A stretch of DNA of 64,000 bases from Paraburkholderia caffeinitolerans (GTDB lineage Bacteria; Pseudomonadota; Gammaproteobacteria; Burkholderiales; Burkholderiaceae), in NCBI RefSeq assembly GCF_902859945.1, contig NZ_CADIKL010000015.1:98384-162383 (forward strand). The letters are read 5' to 3'. Shown piece by piece: positions 43,557 to 53,836 of this stretch. Under the pieces are notes generated by a model. The model searched no databases, was not told the DNA's origin, and worked only from the letters and a program-made list of their open reading frames with translations. A program made the position numbers and the translations under genes. The number at the start of each line of letters is the position of its first letter. The stretch's first letter is position 1.

Positions 43557-45005
<1,449 letters not shown>

Positions 45006-45018
45006 GAGGGCGAACGAG

Positions 45019-45780
45019 ATGCTCGATATCCGCAACTTGAGTGTCGAAGTGGAAGGCAAGCCGATTCTGCGCGGCGTCGATCTGCGCGTGAATGCCGGCG
45101 AGGTGCACGCGATCATGGGCCCGAACGGTTCGGGCAAGAGCACGCTCGCGCACGTGCTGACCGGGCGCGCGCCCTGTGTGGTGACAGGCGGCAGCGTGAG
45201 CTACGACGGCGAAGACCTGCTCGCGCTCGCGCCAGATGAACGCGCGCGCCGGGGCGTCTTTCTCGCCTTCCAGTACCCGGTGGAAATTCCCGGCGTCAGC
45301 AACGCGTATTTGCTGAAGGCCGCGCTCAATGCCCAGCGCAAGGCGCGCGGCGAGCCGGAACTGGACGCCATGGAATTTCTCGCGCTCATCAAACAGAAGC
45401 TCGCGGACATGCAGATGGACGAAGGTCTGCTCTCGCGTGGCGTCAACGAGGGATTCTCGGGCGGCGAGAAAAAGCGCAACGAGGTGCTGCAAATGTCCGT
45501 GCTCGCGCCACGCCTGGCGATTCTCGACGAAACCGATTCGGGCCTCGACATCGACGCGTTGCAGGTGGTCGCGCGCGGCATCAACCAGATGCGCGACCCG
45601 AACCGCGCGATCGTGCTGGTGACGCATTATCAGCGCCTGCTCGATTACGTGGTGCCGGATCATGTCCACGTGCTTGCCGAGGGGCGCATCGTGCGTTCGG
45701 GCACGCATGAGCTTGCGCTCGAACTGGAGCGCAAGGGTTACGGCTGGCTCAGCGGCGAAGCACGCGAGGAGCAGTCATGA
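45019..45780 (+). CDS. sufC: Fe-S assembly ATPase SufC
   Basis: SufC is the soluble ABC-type ATPase of the SufBC2D scaffold; it drives the conformational change that exposes the cluster-building site. The product is 253 aa. Walker A is GPNGSGKST (residues about 34-42), the signature motif is FSGGEKKRNE, Walker B is LAILDETDSGLDID, and the switch histidine lies in LVTHYQRLL. The stop overlaps the sufD start by four bases (ATGA), so sufC and sufD are coupled. Confidence 0.97.
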   Translation: MLDIRNLSVEVEGKPILRGVDLRVNAGEVHAIMGPNGSGKSTLAHVLTGRAPCVVTGGSVSYDGEDLLALAPDERARRGVFLAFQYPVEIPGVSNAYLLKAALNAQRKARGEPELDAMEFLALIKQKLADMQMDEGLLSRGVNEGFSGGEKKRNEVLQMSVLAPRLAILDETDSGLDIDALQVVARGINQMRDPNRAIVLVTHYQRLLDYVVPDHVHVLAEGRIVRSGTHELALELERKGYGWLSGEAREEQS

Positions 45781-47111
45781 GCGAAGCGCTGCGCGACTAC
45801 TACCGCGACGCGTTCCGCGCGACGGTGAAGACGCTGCCGGGCGTCGAGTTGCCGTGGCTGCGCAGCGCCCGGCGCCGCGCGTTCGAGCGGTTCGAGACGC
45901 TGGGCTTTCCGGGCACGCAACTCGAAGCGTGGAAGTACACCAACGTAACGCCGATCGCACAGCCATGTTGGCATTTCGCGCCTGCACATCCCGCGCCCGC
46001 GGACCCGGGCGGCATTGCCGGGCTGGTGAGCGATCTCGTGCCGGATGAAGCCGCGAACCGTCTTGTGTTCGTGAACGGCCGCTGCGTGCCGACGTTTTCC
46101 CGGCTTGCCGATGTGCCCGAGGGCGCCTATGTGGGCAGCCTGCGCCAGGCGATACGCGACATGCCGGGGCGGCTCCATGCGGTGATGGCGCGGCGCGAGT
46201 TTCGCGACGGCTTCGCGGCGCTGAACGGCGCATTCCTCAGCGACGGCTACGTGGTCATGCTGCCGGAACACGGTGTGATGAACGCGCCGCTTCACGTGCT
46301 CTTTTTCGCCGACGAAGCAGGCCTCGCGATGCACCCGTTCAATGTGGTGTTGACGGAGCGGGGCGCGCGCTGCGCGATCGTCGAGCAGTTCGCCGGAATC
46401 GCCGATGAGCCGTATTTCGTCAACACCGCCACCGAGATCGTCGCGGACAGCGAAGCCGACGTCCAGCATTGCCGTATTCAGCAGGAGGCGCGCAGTGCGT
46501 TCCATATCGCCGACGTGGACGTTGCGCAGCAGCGGGCGAGCCACTTCACTTCGCATTCGTTTGCGTTCGGCAGTGCGCTCTCGCGCACGCAGATCGCGAC
46601 GCGGCTCGACGCGGCCGACGCTCGCGCCGATTTGAACGGCCTCTATCTGGTGGGCGCGAGACAGCATGTGGACCATCACACGCGCATCGATCACGAGCAG
46701 CCGCGCGGCACGAGCCGCGAGTATTATCGCGGCGTGCTCGATGGCGCATCGCACGGCGTGTTCGACGCGCGTGTGATCGTGCATCGGGACGCGCAGCAGA
46801 CCGACGCACATCAGGGCAACGACAATCTGCTGCTGTCGCGCGATGCGCAGATTGACACGAAGCCACAACTGGAGATTCACGCCGACGACGTGAAATGCAC
46901 GCACGGCGCGACCGTTGGCCAGCTCGACGAGACTCCGCTGTTCTATCTTCGCTCGCGCGGCATTGAAGAGCGCGTGGCGCGGGCGCTGCTGGTGTGGGCG
47001 TTCGCGCGCGCCTGCGTGGACCGCGTGGATAGCGCTGCGCTGCGTTCGCGGCTTACACAGCTGCTGCTCGCGCGCGTACCCGGCGGCGAGCATCTGCGGG
47101 GGCTCGCATGA
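45777..47111 (+). CDS. sufD: Fe-S assembly protein SufD
   Basis: SufD is the SufB paralogue that completes the scaffold complex and takes part in iron acquisition. The product is 444 aa. The N-terminal helical part (LEAWKYTNVTPI) and the C-terminal beta-helix with YRGVLDGASHGVFDARVIVH, DNLLLSRDAQIDTKPQLEIH and DDVKCTHGATVGQLDETPLF are typical. It overlaps sufC and sufS by four bases each (ATGA), so the three are translated as a unit. Confidence 0.96.
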   Translation: MSEALRDYYRDAFRATVKTLPGVELPWLRSARRRAFERFETLGFPGTQLEAWKYTNVTPIAQPCWHFAPAHPAPADPGGIAGLVSDLVPDEAANRLVFVNGRCVPTFSRLADVPEGAYVGSLRQAIRDMPGRLHAVMARREFRDGFAALNGAFLSDGYVVMLPEHGVMNAPLHVLFFADEAGLAMHPFNVVLTERGARCAIVEQFAGIADEPYFVNTATEIVADSEADVQHCRIQQEARSAFHIADVDVAQQRASHFTSHSFAFGSALSRTQIATRLDAADARADLNGLYLVGARQHVDHHTRIDHEQPRGTSREYYRGVLDGASHGVFDARVIVHRDAQQTDAHQGNDNLLLSRDAQIDTKPQLEIHADDVKCTHGATVGQLDETPLFYLRSRGIEERVARALLVWAFARACVDRVDSAALRSRLTQLLLARVPGGEHLRGLA

Positions 47112-48361
47112 AACCTGTCGAACCCGTGCGGATTCCAGACGAGGAAACGGTGGCGCGCTGGCGGCGCGATTTCCCAATTCTGAACGAACGCGTGCACGGC
47201 CTGCCGCTCGTGTATCTCGACAACGGCGCGACCACGCAGAAGCCCGCGGCCGTGATCGCAGCGGAGCGCGGCTTTTACGAACAGACGAATGCGAACGTGC
47301 ATCGCGGCGTGCATCTGCTTTCGCAACGCGCCACCGATGCCTATGAAGGCGCACGCCTGCGTATCGCGCGGTTCATCCACGCGGCGCGCGCCGAAGAAAT
47401 CGTGTACGTGCGCGGCACCACCGAGGCGATCAATCTCGTGGCGCAGAGCCATGTCCGGCCCCGCGTGCGGCCCGGCGACGAGATTCTCATCAGCGCGATG
47501 GAGCACCACTCGAATATCGTGCCGTGGCAGATGGTCTGCGCCCAGACCGGCGCGGTGCTCAAGGTCGTGCCCATCGACGACAGCGGCACGCTCGACATCG
47601 ACGCCTGGGCGCGGATGCTGAACCCGCGCACGCGCATGGTCGCGATCACGCACGCGTCGAACGCGCTCGGCACCATCAACCCCATCGCACGGCTGATCGA
47701 ACTCGCGCACGTGCACGGCGCGCCGGTGCTGATCGACGGCGCGCAGGCAATCGCGCATTTGCCTGTGGACGTGGCCGCGCTCGATTGCGACTTCTACGCG
47801 TTTTCAGGGCATAAGGTCTACGGGCCGACCGGCATCGGCGCGCTCTACGCGAAGGCCAGTCTGCTGGAGGCAATGCCGCCGTGGCAAGGCGGCGGCGACA
47901 TGATCCGCAGCGTGAGCTTCGAAAAGACCGAGTACAACACGATTCCGTGGCGCTTCGAGGCCGGCACGCCGAATATCGCGGGTGCGGTTGCGCTGGCGGC
48001 GGCGCTCGATTATGTGAGCGCAATCGGTGTGGAAGTCGCGGGAGCGCACGAGGCCGATCTGCTTGTTTATGCGAGCGATGCGTTGCGCGCGGTGCCGCGT
48101 TTGAGAATGATCGGCACGGCAAAGGAGAAGGTGGGGATCGTATCGTTCGTAATGGAGCACGCGCACGCCCACGATATCGGCACGATCCTGGACCAATGCG
48201 GCGTGGCGGTGCGTACCGGCCATCATTGCGCGATGCCGGTGATGGCGCGCTATGGCGTACCGGCTACGGTGCGCGCATCGTTCGCGCTCTACAACACGCG
48301 CGCCGACGTGGATGCGCTCGTCGATGGTCTCGCGCGCGTGCAGGAGCTGTTCCCGCTATGA
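47108..48361 (+). CDS. sufS: Cysteine desulfurase SufS
   Basis: SufS is the PLP-dependent enzyme that takes sulfur from cysteine and passes it on as persulfide. The product is 417 aa, group II type. The PLP lysine is Lys236 (FSGHKVYGPTG), the active-site Cys is Cys374 (RTGHHCAMPVM), and EHHSNIVPW holds the conserved His. The catalytic Cys loop is the short form of group II enzymes, which need a sulfur acceptor; the next gene, a SufU-type protein, fits that role, and no sufE is present here. The stop overlaps sufU (ATGA). Confidence 0.97.
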   Translation: MKPVEPVRIPDEETVARWRRDFPILNERVHGLPLVYLDNGATTQKPAAVIAAERGFYEQTNANVHRGVHLLSQRATDAYEGARLRIARFIHAARAEEIVYVRGTTEAINLVAQSHVRPRVRPGDEILISAMEHHSNIVPWQMVCAQTGAVLKVVPIDDSGTLDIDAWARMLNPRTRMVAITHASNALGTINPIARLIELAHVHGAPVLIDGAQAIAHLPVDVAALDCDFYAFSGHKVYGPTGIGALYAKASLLEAMPPWQGGGDMIRSVSFEKTEYNTIPWRFEAGTPNIAGAVALAAALDYVSAIGVEVAGAHEADLLVYASDALRAVPRLRMIGTAKEKVGIVSFVMEHAHAHDIGTILDQCGVAVRTGHHCAMPVMARYGVPATVRASFALYNTRADVDALVDGLARVQELFPL

Positions 48362-48813
48362 GCGACCTTCGTGAGTTGTACCAGGAAACGATTTTCGACC
48401 ACTACCGGCGGCCGCGGAACTGCCATGCGCTGCCGGATGCGAATCGCCGGGCCGAAGGGTACAACCCGCTGTGCGGCGACCGCATCACGCTGTATCTGCG
48501 TGTCGAGGACGGCATCGTCAAGGACGTGGGCTTCGAAGGGGCGGGCTGCGCGATTGCGACCGCTTCGGCCTCGCTGATGACCGAGGCGCTCAAGGGACGC
48601 ACGGAGGCCGAGGTCGACGCGCTGTTCGAGCGCTTTCACGCGATGGCGACGGCGCCCGCCGACCGGCCGTTCGATGACACGACCGGGCTCGGCAAACTCG
48701 CGGTGCTGGCCGGCGTGCGCGAGTTTCCGGCGCGCATCAAGTGCGCGACGCTCGCCTGGCACACGTTGCGCGCCGCCTTGCGCGACCAGGGCGACACGGT
48801 ATCCACCGAATGA
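48358..48813 (+). CDS. sufU: SufU-type sulfur acceptor / scaffold
   Basis: The 151-aa product is IscU-like. Zinc/cluster ligands are Cys39, Asp41 (PLCGDR), Cys64 (GAGCAIATAS) and Cys129 (RIKCATLAWH). The spacing between the second and third cysteine is about 65 residues, as in SufU of Firmicutes, and longer than in IscU (about 43), so the insertion typical of SufU is present. In known systems SufU is a zinc-dependent sulfur acceptor for SufS. It overlaps sufS by four bases, and sufT follows after 13 bases. Confidence 0.92.
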   Translation: MSDLRELYQETIFDHYRRPRNCHALPDANRRAEGYNPLCGDRITLYLRVEDGIVKDVGFEGAGCAIATASASLMTEALKGRTEAEVDALFERFHAMATAPADRPFDDTTGLGKLAVLAGVREFPARIKCATLAWHTLRAALRDQGDTVSTE

Positions 48814-48826
48814 CGCGAGGCGAACC

Positions 48827-49183
48827 ATGAAGCCCACTGATGACATGCAGGAACGCGACGACGCGCAGGGCAGCGGCGGCGAGTTTCGCGCGCGCGTGAT
48901 CGATGCGCTGCGCACGGTCTACGATCCCGAGATACCCGTCAACATCTACGATCTGGGGCTCGTCTATGGGCTCGACGTCGACGACGAAACCCGGCAGGTG
49001 TCGATCCGCATGACCTTGACCGCGCCGGGGTGCCCCGTTGCGCAAACATTCCCGTCGATCGTGGAAGACAGCGTGCTCGACGTGGCGGGGGCGAGCGCGG
49101 TGCGGGTCGAACTGGTGTGGGATCCGCCGTGGACGCGAGCGCGGATGTCCGAGGCGGCGCGTCTGGAATTGGGGATGTTTTGA
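48827..49183 (+). CDS. sufT: SufT-type Fe-S maturation protein (MIP18/DUF59)
   Basis: The product is 118 aa and carries the DUF59 (MIP18) domain: VYDPEIPVNIYDLGLVYGL (residues 31-49) and the conserved LTAPGCP with Cys69. In other bacteria SufT or its relatives help transfer clusters to target enzymes. The start ATG 48827 was chosen over a longer frame that lies inside sufU. The stop is followed one base later by the ATG of the Rieske gene, so the last four genes are tightly packed. Confidence 0.92.
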   Translation: MKPTDDMQERDDAQGSGGEFRARVIDALRTVYDPEIPVNIYDLGLVYGLDVDDETRQVSIRMTLTAPGCPVAQTFPSIVEDSVLDVAGASAVRVELVWDPPWTRARMSEAARLELGMF

Positions 49184-49184
49184 C

Positions 49185-49517
49185 ATGGCCGACTGGGTGG
49201 ACGTGGCGCCATACGCCGAATTTCCGCCGGGCGCGGTGCGCAGCGTGAATGTCGAGGGCGCGCAGGTCGCGGTGTTCAATCTCGACGGAACCTGCTACGC
49301 GATCGAAGACGTTTGCACGCATGACGGCGGCGTGCTGACCGGCGGCGCGGTGGAGGGCGACGAGGTGATCTGCCCACGGCACGGCGCGCGCTTTTGCATC
49401 AGAACCGGCAAGGTCCTCGGGCCGCCGGCCTATGAGGATGTCGCGGTATTCGCGGTGCGCGTGGAGGGCGGCATCGTCCAGGTGCGGGACACGCGGTGGG
49501 ACGAGCGCGGGTTTTGA
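49185..49517 (+). CDS. Rieske-type [2Fe-2S] ferredoxin
   Basis: The product is 110 aa, a small soluble Rieske protein of the NirD/ferredoxin-component type. The cluster ligands are Cys44-x-His46 (VCTHDGG) and Cys63-x2-His66 (CPRHGARF). It could supply electrons to cluster assembly or to a dioxygenase. It is the last gene of the suf operon, starting one base after the sufT stop. A Rieske protein at this position is common in SufU-type operons, but its partner is not proven. Confidence 0.92.
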   Translation: MADWVDVAPYAEFPPGAVRSVNVEGAQVAVFNLDGTCYAIEDVCTHDGGVLTGGAVEGDEVICPRHGARFCIRTGKVLGPPAYEDVAVFAVRVEGGIVQVRDTRWDERGF

Positions 49518-49550
49518 TTCGCCGCCGCAATTCCGACTGCAGTTTCAACG

Positions 49551-50057
49551 CTACGCGCTCGCTTCGAACGCCTCGCTGTATCGCACGCTGGCCGCCGGTA
49601 CGTTGCCGCGCAGTGCGAGCGCCTGAAAATACTCGGCGGGAACGCCGGGCAGCACCAGCGCGGCTTCGGGCGTGAAGCCGAAGCGCTGGTAGTAGAGCGG
49701 GTCGCCAAGCAGCACGCAGCCCGCCGCGTGCCGCGCGCGCAACGCGTCGAGCGCCTGCTCGACGAGCCGGCCGCCGATGCCTTGCCTCTGGTGCGAAGGC
49801 GCGACCGACAGCGGCCCGAGACCGAACCAATCCGCGCTGCCGTCCGAAAGCGTCACGGCGGACAGCGCAACGTGCCCCACGAGTTCATCCCCTTGCACTG
49901 CCACGAGCGAGACCGCGAGTTCGCCGGCCGCGCGCAGCGCGTCGACGATGTAGTGCTCGGTGTGGCTCGTGTGCGGCGCGTGCAGGAAGGCGGCCGCGGT
50001 GAGCGCGTGGATCGCGGGAATGTCGGCGGGGGTTTCGGGGCGGATTTCAAAAGGCAT
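49551..50057 (-). CDS. GNAT family N-acetyltransferase (YhbS-like)
   Basis: The product is 168 aa from ATG 50057. Acetyl-CoA-binding signature: LGPLSVAPSHQRQGIGGRLVEQAL (about 84-107), with the Q/R-x-x-G-x-G/A loop. The C-terminal YYQRFGFTPEAALVLPGVP places it in the YhbS group, whose substrate is unknown. It is transcribed leftward, convergent with the suf operon, and follows the glutaminase gene by 56 bases on the same strand. Confidence 0.9.
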   Translation of the reverse strand: MPFEIRPETPADIPAIHALTAAAFLHAPHTSHTEHYIVDALRAAGELAVSLVAVQGDELVGHVALSAVTLSDGSADWFGLGPLSVAPSHQRQGIGGRLVEQALDALRARHAAGCVLLGDPLYYQRFGFTPEAALVLPGVPAEYFQALALRGNVPAASVRYSEAFEASA

Positions 50058-50113
50058 GGTGGAGGGTGCGTGAGTTGATTGCATTACTTGGTGCGAGCGA
50101 GGGGCGAGCCCGC

Positions 50114-51037
50114 TCAAAAAATCGACTGCCCCGTCCGCGTGGTCAACCACTCCAGCGACTTCACCCCCGCAAGCGAGTTGCCGTTCGCATCGAGACCCGG
50201 CGACCAGACGCACACCGCCATCTCCCCCGGCAGCACGGCGAGGATGCCGCCGCCCACGCCGCTTTTCGCCGGCAGCCCCACGCGATAGACGAAATCGCCC
50301 GCGGCGTCATAGGTGCCGCAGGTCAGCATCAGCGCGGACAGGCGCTTGGCGGAACTCGCGTCGAGAATGTGTTCGCCCGACACCGGCGCGACGCCGCCGT
50401 TGGCGAGAAAGAGTGCGGCGGTGGCGAGCTCCACACAGTTCATCTCGATCGCGCACTGGCGGCAATACGCTTCGATCACCGTTTCCGGCGGCATTTGCAG
50501 GTTGCCGAAGCTCGCCATGAAATGCGCCATCGCGCGGTTGCGTGCGGCATGCTGAAGTTCGGAACTCGCGACGCGAAGGTCGTAGTCGAGATCGGCGGCG
50601 CCCGTGAGCCGGCGCACGAACTGCACCAGCGCGGTTTCCGCGCCCACGAAGCGGCGGCACAGCACGTCGGTGACCACGAGCGCGCCCGCGTTGATGAACG
50701 GATTGCGCGGCTTGCCGCGCTCGGTCTCTAGCTGGACGAGCGAGTTGAACGCATTGCCCGAGGGCTCGCGGCCGACGCGGTCCCAGAGCGCGTCGCCGAG
50801 CAACTGGAAGGCGAGCGTGCAGGCAAACAGCTTGGAGATGCTCTGGATGGAGAAGCGCTCGCGCGCGTCGCCGACCGCGTACACGGTGCCGTCGAGCGCG
50901 ACGATCGCCATGCCGAAACGCTCGGCGGGCACCTTGGCGAGTTCGGGGATGTAGTCGGCGACACGGCCGGCGGTGCGCCATGGCGCGATGTCGCGATGGA
51001 TCTGTTCGAGGATCGCTTGATAGTCCGGCTTGTCCAT
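50114..51037 (-). CDS. glsA: Glutaminase (type A, serine-dependent)
   Basis: GlsA hydrolyses glutamine to glutamate and ammonia. The product is 307 aa from ATG 51037, the normal length. The catalytic Ser66-x-x-Lys69 (SIQSISKLF) and the family blocks (GREPSGNAFNSLVQLE, NPFINAGALVV, NGGVAPVSGE and LPAKSGVGGGILAV) are intact. In E. coli relatives the enzyme aids acid resistance; here the neighbours (a D-amino-acid cluster on the same strand, 93 bases upstream) suggest general amino-acid nitrogen use. Confidence 0.95.
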   Translation of the reverse strand: MDKPDYQAILEQIHRDIAPWRTAGRVADYIPELAKVPAERFGMAIVALDGTVYAVGDARERFSIQSISKLFACTLAFQLLGDALWDRVGREPSGNAFNSLVQLETERGKPRNPFINAGALVVTDVLCRRFVGAETALVQFVRRLTGAADLDYDLRVASSELQHAARNRAMAHFMASFGNLQMPPETVIEAYCRQCAIEMNCVELATAALFLANGGVAPVSGEHILDASSAKRLSALMLTCGTYDAAGDFVYRVGLPAKSGVGGGILAVLPGEMAVCVWSPGLDANGNSLAGVKSLEWLTTRTGQSIF

Positions 51038-51130
51038 TGACGGATGACGCGCGTGAGCAGGGAAGGCGATGATAGCGCAGCCAGTTTGCAGCATGCGTGT
51101 CCGGCGTCTCGTTAGACGCGATCCAAATCG

Positions 51131-51781
51131 CTACGACCCTTCGCCCTTCATCTCGCGCAAGTGCTTGTACACCGTCGCGCGTCCCATGCCCAGCACCTTC
51201 GCCACATAGTTCGCCGAGCTCTTGCCCTTGAACGCGCCCTCGGCATGCAGCGCCTCCACCAGCTCGCGCCGGTGCTCGCGCGTGAGCGAGTTGAGCGCCA
51301 CCTGGCGCTCGCGCAGCCAGCCGTGCAGGAAGGTGTTGATGCGCTCCTGCCAGTCGTCCTTGAACAGCTCCTCGGGCTGGGCGATCACGCCCGAGCCGCG
51401 CAGGAACAGATCGAGCGTCGCGTGCATGTCGTCGAACGCGGCGATGTTGAAGTTGATGCACATGACGCCCATCGCGTGCCCGGCGTCGTCGAACAGCGCC
51501 GTGCTCACGCAGCGCATGCGCCGGCCGTCCCAGTTCACTTTTTCGTACGGGCCCAGCAGTTTGTTGCGTGTGGTTTCCTCGACGTCTTCGAGTGCCGAGT
51601 CGTCGCCGATCTCGCGCTTCGAAAGATTGTTCGACAGGTACGCCACGGTCTGGTCCGCGAGATCGTGGATCACCACTTCGGCGAACGGGAAGAACAGCGT
51701 CGTGATGCTGTCCGCCACGTGCGCGTAGCGTTCGAGCAGCCGCTCGCGCGGCGTTTTCGGGGAGGCGGGCGACTTCTTCAT
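51131..51781 (-). CDS. YheO/DauR-like PAS-HTH regulator
   Basis: The product is 216 aa from ATG 51781. Residues about 12-125 match the YheO PAS-like domain (FPFAEVVIHDLADQTVAYLSNN and CINFNIAAFDD), and the C-terminal helix-turn-helix is at 185-213 (KSSANYVAKVLGMGRATVYKHLR). The P. aeruginosa protein DauR, of this family, represses D-arginine catabolic genes. The start overlaps the end of the OCD-family gene by four bases, so regulator and enzyme are co-translated. It likely senses a D-amino acid or its product. Confidence 0.9.
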   Translation of the reverse strand: MKKSPASPKTPRERLLERYAHVADSITTLFFPFAEVVIHDLADQTVAYLSNNLSKREIGDDSALEDVEETTRNKLLGPYEKVNWDGRRMRCVSTALFDDAGHAMGVMCINFNIAAFDDMHATLDLFLRGSGVIAQPEELFKDDWQERINTFLHGWLRERQVALNSLTREHRRELVEALHAEGAFKGKSSANYVAKVLGMGRATVYKHLREMKGEGS

Positions 51782-52791
51782 GAGCGTGCTGCTCCGAGCA
51801 GGTGCGTATAGAGCGCGTGAGCGATCGCGATGTCTTCGAGACCGAGGCCGATCGAGCGGAAGAACACGTGGCGCACGTAGTCCGGGCGCGGGCAGGCGTC
51901 GTTCGCGAGTTCGGCGAGATCGCCCACGATCGCGTCCGGCGACCAGCCGTGCTCGCGCGCGGCCAGCACCATTTCTCCGGCGCTCGCTGGCGTGGTGCGG
52001 CGGTAGTCGCAATACACGTCGAGCTTGGGCAGCGCGGCCGGATCGATCTCGTGCGCCTGTGCGACGTTGGTGCTGATCGAGGTGACGAGCGCGGGCTTCG
52101 TGAGCGCGTCGAGCGCGAGCACCGGCTTGCCCGACGAGGTGCAGAGCATCACGACGTCGGCGTCTTCGACACATTCGCGAGCCGTTGCGGCGAGGCTCAC
52201 GCGGGCGTCGGCGGCGCGCACGCTCGCGGCGCGGTCGGTGTCGCTGGCGAGGCCCGGCGAGTGCACGCGAATGCTGTCCCACGCGCGCAGCGGCGCGGCG
52301 TGGCGAATGTGCGCGAGCGCCACCGCGCCCGCGCCGATCACGGCGAGGCGGCGTGCGGCGCGCGGCGCGAGCTGGTCGATGGCGAGCGCTGTCGTGCCCG
52401 CCGTGCGCTCGGTCGTGAGCAGCGCAGCGTCGCACCACATCAACGGCTGGCCGGTCTGCATCGACATCAGCGCGGTCCAGGCCGTGACGATGGGCTTGGC
52501 GCCCTGGGCGCCGGCGACCCCGGCAATGTAGGGCGAAAGCTTCGCGCCGAACACGCCCGCGTGGGCCAGCACGCCCAGATAGGTGATGAAGTCGCCCGCG
52601 TCCTGCGGAAACGGCGCGAGCGTCTGGGGCGGCTGCACGGCCTCGCCCCGGCCGAGCGCGGCGAACATCTGCGCGAGCACGCCGCGCACGTCGAGATCGG
52701 GCAGCGCGGCGCGCACCTGCGCGGCGTCGGCGATGAACGGCGCGAGCATAGGCGCGGCGGCGTTCGCGCCGGGAAGGGACGTTTCAGACAT
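51778..52791 (-). CDS. Ornithine cyclodeaminase/mu-crystallin family dehydrogenase (DauB-like)
   Basis: The product is 337 aa from ATG 52791 (GGAGCA just upstream; an ATG four codons earlier is possible). The N-terminal half carries ALGRGEAVQPPQT; the NAD(P) domain has LAVIGAGAVALAHIRHA with the GxGxxA loop. Family members include ornithine cyclodeaminase, delta1-pyrroline-2-carboxylate reductase and the L-arginine dehydrogenase DauB. Its coupling to a DauR-like regulator and the divergent D-amino-acid dehydrogenase favour a DauB-type role: reductive amination of a 2-keto acid made from a D-amino acid. This is inference; the exact substrate is unknown. Confidence 0.88.
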   Translation of the reverse strand: MSETSLPGANAAAPMLAPFIADAAQVRAALPDLDVRGVLAQMFAALGRGEAVQPPQTLAPFPQDAGDFITYLGVLAHAGVFGAKLSPYIAGVAGAQGAKPIVTAWTALMSMQTGQPLMWCDAALLTTERTAGTTALAIDQLAPRAARRLAVIGAGAVALAHIRHAAPLRAWDSIRVHSPGLASDTDRAASVRAADARVSLAATARECVEDADVVMLCTSSGKPVLALDALTKPALVTSISTNVAQAHEIDPAALPKLDVYCDYRRTTPASAGEMVLAAREHGWSPDAIVGDLAELANDACPRPDYVRHVFFRSIGLGLEDIAIAHALYTHLLGAARS

Positions 52792-52861
52792 GCTGTGCTC
52801 CATGAGTGATTCGGGACCTGCGCCGCAGACCCAGCGTGGGGACCACCAGCGATTCCGAATG

Positions 52862-52906
52862 TGGACATTTTTGTCCATTCTAGACTTTATTTTTATTTTT
52901 CGTCTA
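52862..52906. promoter_or_regulatory. Shared control region with two inverted repeats
   Basis: TGGACA-TTTT-TGTCCA (52862-52877) is a perfect inverted repeat, followed by TAGAC (52881-52885) and GTCTA (52902-52906) around an AT-rich stretch. It lies between the divergent DauB-like gene and the binding-protein gene. It is the natural operator candidate for the YheO/DauR-like regulator. Confidence 0.6.
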
Positions 52907-52977
52907 TATTCGCATCGTGGCGCGGGACTTCTTCACGAACGACTCGGCCCGACCTCCTGACGACTATGGTGACGACG

Positions 52978-53796
52978 ATGAACACGAAGATGATTCGCTA
53001 CGCGCGAGCGGTCCGTCTTGCGGGCCTGGCAGGCTTGCTTGGCGCGGGCCTCGGCATGACGGCGGGCGCGGTGTATGCACAGAGCGCGCAGACCTTGCGC
53101 TTCGGCGTGGAGGCGGCCTATCCGCCGTTCGAGAGCAAGACGCCGTCGGGCCAGTTGCAGGGCTTCGACATCGACATCGGCAACGCGGTCTGCCAGCGCA
53201 TGCAGGTGAAGTGCGTGTGGGTGGAGAACAGCTTCGACGGCCTGATTGCGGCGCTCGAGGCGCGCAAGTTCGACGCCATCAATTCGGCGATGAACATCAC
53301 CGACAAGCGGCGTCAGCAGATCGACTTCACGCCGGCCGTCTACGTGATGCCGATCCAGATGGTCGCGAAGCGCGGCGCGGGGCTGCAGCCCACGCCGGCG
53401 AGTCTCAAGGGCAAGCACATCGGCGTGCTGCAAGGGTCGACGCAGGAAGACTATGTGCGCAAGCACTGGGCGCCCGAGGGCGTGTCGATCGTCACGTATG
53501 AGAATCAGGACCAGATTTTTGCGGATCTGGCCGCGGGCCGTCTGGACGGCGCGGTCCAGGAAGTGCAGACTGCCACCGACGGTTTTCTGTCGAAGCCGCA
53601 AGGCAAGGACTTCGATTTCGCGGGCGCGCCGCTCAAGGACCCCGCCACGCTCGGCGAGGGCACCGGCTTCGGCATGCGCAAGAACGATGCGGCGCTCAAG
53701 GCGAAGGTGGTCGCGGCGCTGGATGCGTTGCGCAAGGACGGCACCCTTACCAAATTGTCGATGAAGTATTTCGGCCGCGACATCATTGCGAAGTGA
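52978..53796 (+). CDS. Family 3 amino-acid ABC transporter substrate-binding protein
   Basis: The product is about 272 aa (ATG 52978; ATG 52966 is also possible). A Sec signal peptide ends near residue 35 (GAVYAQSAQ). The mature protein follows the SBP family 3 pattern for basic amino acids: LRFGVEAAYPPFESK, then GFDIDIGNAVC, VENSFDGLIAALEARKFDAI and MNITDKRRQQIDFT. It resembles lysine/arginine/ornithine-binding proteins, but ABC permease and ATPase genes are not in the window. It lies 40 bases before a FAD D-amino-acid dehydrogenase, and the two form a likely operon. Confidence 0.92.
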   Translation: MNTKMIRYARAVRLAGLAGLLGAGLGMTAGAVYAQSAQTLRFGVEAAYPPFESKTPSGQLQGFDIDIGNAVCQRMQVKCVWVENSFDGLIAALEARKFDAINSAMNITDKRRQQIDFTPAVYVMPIQMVAKRGAGLQPTPASLKGKHIGVLQGSTQEDYVRKHWAPEGVSIVTYENQDQIFADLAAGRLDGAVQEVQTATDGFLSKPQGKDFDFAGAPLKDPATLGEGTGFGMRKNDAALKAKVVAALDALRKDGTLTKLSMKYFGRDIIAK

Positions 53797-53836
53797 TGCG
53801 CGCCAGCACCCCATCCAGGACTTCCAGAGGAGCCGC

